DNA of 8,820 nt, taken from positions 1 to 8,820 of the forward strand of contig CAMDKT010000219.1 in NCBI GenBank assembly GCA_945900935.1, given 5' to 3'. Within the stretch, counting starts at the first letter, position 1. Every line of letters begins with the position of its first letter. Of this stretch, positions 7,334 through 8,820 are shown piece after piece. Under the pieces are notes generated by a model, which saw nothing but the letters and a program-made list of their open reading frames with translations, searched no databases and was not told the origin of the DNA. Source of the DNA: Candidatus Sulfopaludibacter sp. SbA3. Its GTDB lineage: Bacteria > Acidobacteriota > Terriglobia > Bryobacterales > Bryobacteraceae. The translations under genes were made by a program, and so were the position numbers.

Positions 7334-8365
7334 ATGAACCGACATTTTCGCGTAACAGTGCTTTCTCCTTTACAGGCCGGTTCCGGTGAGTTGCTGACGC
7401 CGATCGACTATATGGTCTGGCAGAACGAAGTCCGCGTGCTGGATCAGGAGCGGATTTTCAAGTTGTTGGCGCGCAGCCCGCGATTGGAGAGCTACCTGGA
7501 CCACTTGCGCAAGGCCGAACGGCTGGAGTGGTCGCAGTGGGGCGGGTATGCCCAGAGTTACAGCTCGGCGCGAATCCCGTTTGCTTCCGCCGGATTGGTT
7601 TCGATCTGGGACAAGGCCAAAACCGAAGACCTGCACATTCCGCGCTTTGCCCATGGCGGCGGGCGGCGTCTGTTGCCGGGCAGCGCGCTGAAGGGTGCCT
7701 TCCGCACAGCGTGGCTGGGCGGAGCGATTGATCCCGAAAAGGCTCGGAAATTGTGGATCGAGTGCGCCGCCGAGGGTCTCCGCTGGAAGACGTTGTCGGC
7801 GTTGGATGCCGCCGCTGGACGCACGGGGCTCGATGGTTTGGCATTTACCGACGCGCGCACCCCCGCCGACTCGTTCCGCGTTTATCAGACGCGCGTGCTT
7901 GTCCTCCGCACCGATGGGAAAACCGGTCCGTCGGAATGGAAGCCCGGTCAGCAGTTTGCAGAAATGGCCCGGCCCGGTGCCGTGTTTGAGGGCAGAGGAG
8001 CGTTGCCCGCGGGAGTCAGCGAGGCCATTCGCGTGCAAGCGCGCCGCGCAATCGGCGAGCACGCAGCGTTCGCCAAATACGCCGCGTTGAAACCCCTGTT
8101 GGAAGCCGTGGAAAAATTGCGCGAGGAAGAGGCGCGGCTCGTCGGCGATAGCTGTATCTTTCCGGTCGGTTGGGGCGCAGGCTTCCGGTCGAAGACTTTA
8201 GCGCCGGATATTGCAACGCCGGAGGCCCGTATGGCCCTGAGCGGAATCGAGGGAATCCGCAATGCTGTCGTGGCCGGACTCCCTTTCCCAAAGACGCGTA
8301 GGATTGCGTTGGACGGCGGCGGCGGCGCGGCCCTTTGCGGCTGGGTCAAGTTGGAATGGGCCTAA
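7334..8365 (+). CDS. csm5: Csm5, Cas7-like cap subunit at the crRNA 3' end
   Basis: This 343-residue protein is expected to cap the 3' end of the Csm filament and take part in crRNA maturation. Signatures: VLSPLQAGSGELLTPIDYMV at 9-28, matching the Csm5 opening 'LSPLHIGSG--L-P-DY'; LLPGSALKGAFRTAWL at 113-128, the Cas7-like 'PGSSLKGAIRTAL' motif; FTDARTPADSFRV at 171-183; and GWGAGFRSKT (279-288) with PFPKTRR (317-323) near the end. The frame is open back to 7262, but the ATG at 7334 gives the family N-terminus and has a strong AGGAGG six bases upstream. It lies 1 nt after the csm4 stop, so the two are probably translationally coupled. It is the last recognisable csm gene; nothing in the following 125 nt encodes Csm6 or Cas6. 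Confidence 0.95.
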   Translation: MNRHFRVTVLSPLQAGSGELLTPIDYMVWQNEVRVLDQERIFKLLARSPRLESYLDHLRKAERLEWSQWGGYAQSYSSARIPFASAGLVSIWDKAKTEDLHIPRFAHGGGRRLLPGSALKGAFRTAWLGGAIDPEKARKLWIECAAEGLRWKTLSALDAAAGRTGLDGLAFTDARTPADSFRVYQTRVLVLRTDGKTGPSEWKPGQQFAEMARPGAVFEGRGALPAGVSEAIRVQARRAIGEHAAFAKYAALKPLLEAVEKLREEEARLVGDSCIFPVGWGAGFRSKTLAPDIATPEARMALSGIEGIRNAVVAGLPFPKTRRIALDGGGGAALCGWVKLEWA

Positions 8366-8490
8366 AATTCCCCCGCCATCGCTCAAGGTTTGGACGTTTT
8401 ACGCCGATGTTTATGGTAGGCGCGAAGTTAGCATGACTCATGCTAACATTGTGTTGAGTTCGCTTTCGGATCCTGCCGCTCAGGTTCTTT
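8366..8490. other. Intergenic spacer between csm5 and the ATPase fragment
   Basis: I see no gene in these 125 nt, no CRISPR repeat array and no hairpin followed by a T-run. Its one notable element is the 21-bp dyad at 8427-8447. I could not identify a convincing sigma70 or sigma54 promoter by eye. Confidence 0.6.
8427..8447. promoter_or_regulatory. Perfect 21-bp dyad, possible operator
   Basis: Arms GTTAGCATGA and TCATGCTAAC are perfect inverted copies around a single central C. The element lies 62 nt after csm5 and 43 nt before the ATPase ATG at 8491. The one-base centre and the lack of a following T-tract favour a dimeric protein-binding site over a Rho-independent terminator; a 9-bp stem with a 3-nt loop is also possible. 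The binding factor is unknown. Confidence 0.5.
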
Positions 8491-8718
8491 ATGTATAACG
8501 CCTTCTTCGGCATCACTGAAAATCCTTTTAGCCTAAGCCCCGATCCAACGTTCCTTTATCGGAGCCCTCAACACGAAGAGGCTCTCGCCAACCTGATTTA
8601 TGGCGTGCAGAGCCGCAAAGGGTTCATCGTGCTTACCGGCGAGGTGGGCACCGGCAAGACTACGATGCTCGAATGCCCAATGCCGCTTACTTTGTGTAGC
8701 AGAGCGGTATTTTGCTGA
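8491..8718 (+). pseudogene. ExeA-like AAA ATPase, 5' fragment broken just after Walker A
   Basis: The start MYNAFFGITENPFSLSPDPT is characteristic of the ExeA/GspA-like AAA ATPases often seen with exopolysaccharide/exosortase or type II secretion genes. QHEEALANLIYGV and the Walker A motif GEVGTGKTT follow, within residues 1-58. Resemblance ends at about residue 62 (LEC; base 8676). The last 13 residues look unrelated, and the frame stops at 8718. Full-length members are about 270 residues or more with Walker B and sensor motifs, none of which appear in any plus frame before the window end. The cause could be insertion of a mobile element, a deletion junction or an assembly join. The missing remainder may continue outside the window. 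As it stands the product could not be a working ATPase. Confidence 0.75.
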
Positions 8719-8820
8719 AGTTCAAATTATCTGCTGGACATTTTCGCCGCCGCTGGGTATAGTTTGTTGGATGGGTCCACCAGAACAATTAGTGTAAGCC
8801 TTGAGAAGATCGGTCTCGAC
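8677..8820 (+). mobile_element. Possible left end of an insertion element (IS21-like?)
   Basis: From about 8677 the sequence no longer resembles the ATPase gene and becomes lower in GC (20 of 50 bases at 8691-8740). A TGTAGCAGAGCGGTATTTTG stretch begins at 8695. TGT-starting ends followed by short internal repeats are common in the IS21 family, but this resemblance is from memory. No transposase, right end or target duplication is visible in the window. The exact junction lies somewhere between 8676 and 8695. Confidence 0.3.

Noticed and set aside
8427..8447. Reading the GTT...AAC dyad as a solitary CRISPR repeat
   Set aside because: Only one copy is present, it is shorter than usual repeats and is a full palindrome; there is no second copy at spacer distance.
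8427..8460. Dyad as a Rho-independent terminator of the csm operon
   Set aside because: The arms are not GC-rich, the loop would be at most three bases, and no T-run follows.
8600..8797. 65-codon plus-strand frame overlapping the ATPase fragment
   Set aside because: It is in a different frame from the Walker A coding sequence and crosses the junction without any domain signal.

Overview
The window holds an apparently complete type III-A (Csm) CRISPR effector operon, csm1(cas10)-csm2-csm3-csm4-csm5, on the plus strand at 3255-8365. To its left lie two minus-strand genes: an RluA-type pseudouridine synthase and a large beta-propeller sensor protein that runs off the left edge. To its right is an ExeA-like AAA ATPase gene that breaks off just after its Walker A motif. 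No CRISPR array, cas1/cas2, cas6 or CARF effector (csm6, can1 and similar) lies inside the window.

The DNA is GC-rich. A two-component-regulator propeller protein with a Y_Y_Y domain next to an ATPase starting MYNAFFGITENPF suggests Acidobacteriota, perhaps a Bryobacter/Solibacter relative. This is inference from gene content and protein style; no marker gene is present.

Layout: (1) 1-2340 minus, propeller sensor with signal peptide, Reg_prop repeats, Y_Y_Y domain and the start of a membrane helix; the output domain is outside the window. (2) 2330-3256 minus, RluA-family synthase, whose end overlaps the sensor start by 11 nt. (3) 3255-8365 plus, the csm operon, with intergenic gaps of 45, 22, 6 and 1 nt. 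(4) 8366-8490, spacer with a perfect 21-bp dyad. (5) 8491-8718, ATPase fragment whose family resemblance ends near 8676; the sequence beyond is lower in GC and may be the end of an insertion element.

Expected working of the system: Csm3 forms the backbone and carries the RNA-cutting aspartate, Csm2 forms the second filament, Csm4 holds the crRNA 5' end with Cas10, and Csm5 caps the 3' end. The Cas10 is unusually small. It has no HD nuclease domain and no zinc-ribbon cysteines but keeps a perfect GGDD cyclase motif, so this complex should cut RNA and signal by cyclic oligoadenylate without the usual Cas10 DNase. Csm2 carries a roughly 150-residue Pro/Ala then Arg/Pro/Asp-rich tail ahead of its normal domain. 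These two features are the most unusual content of the window.
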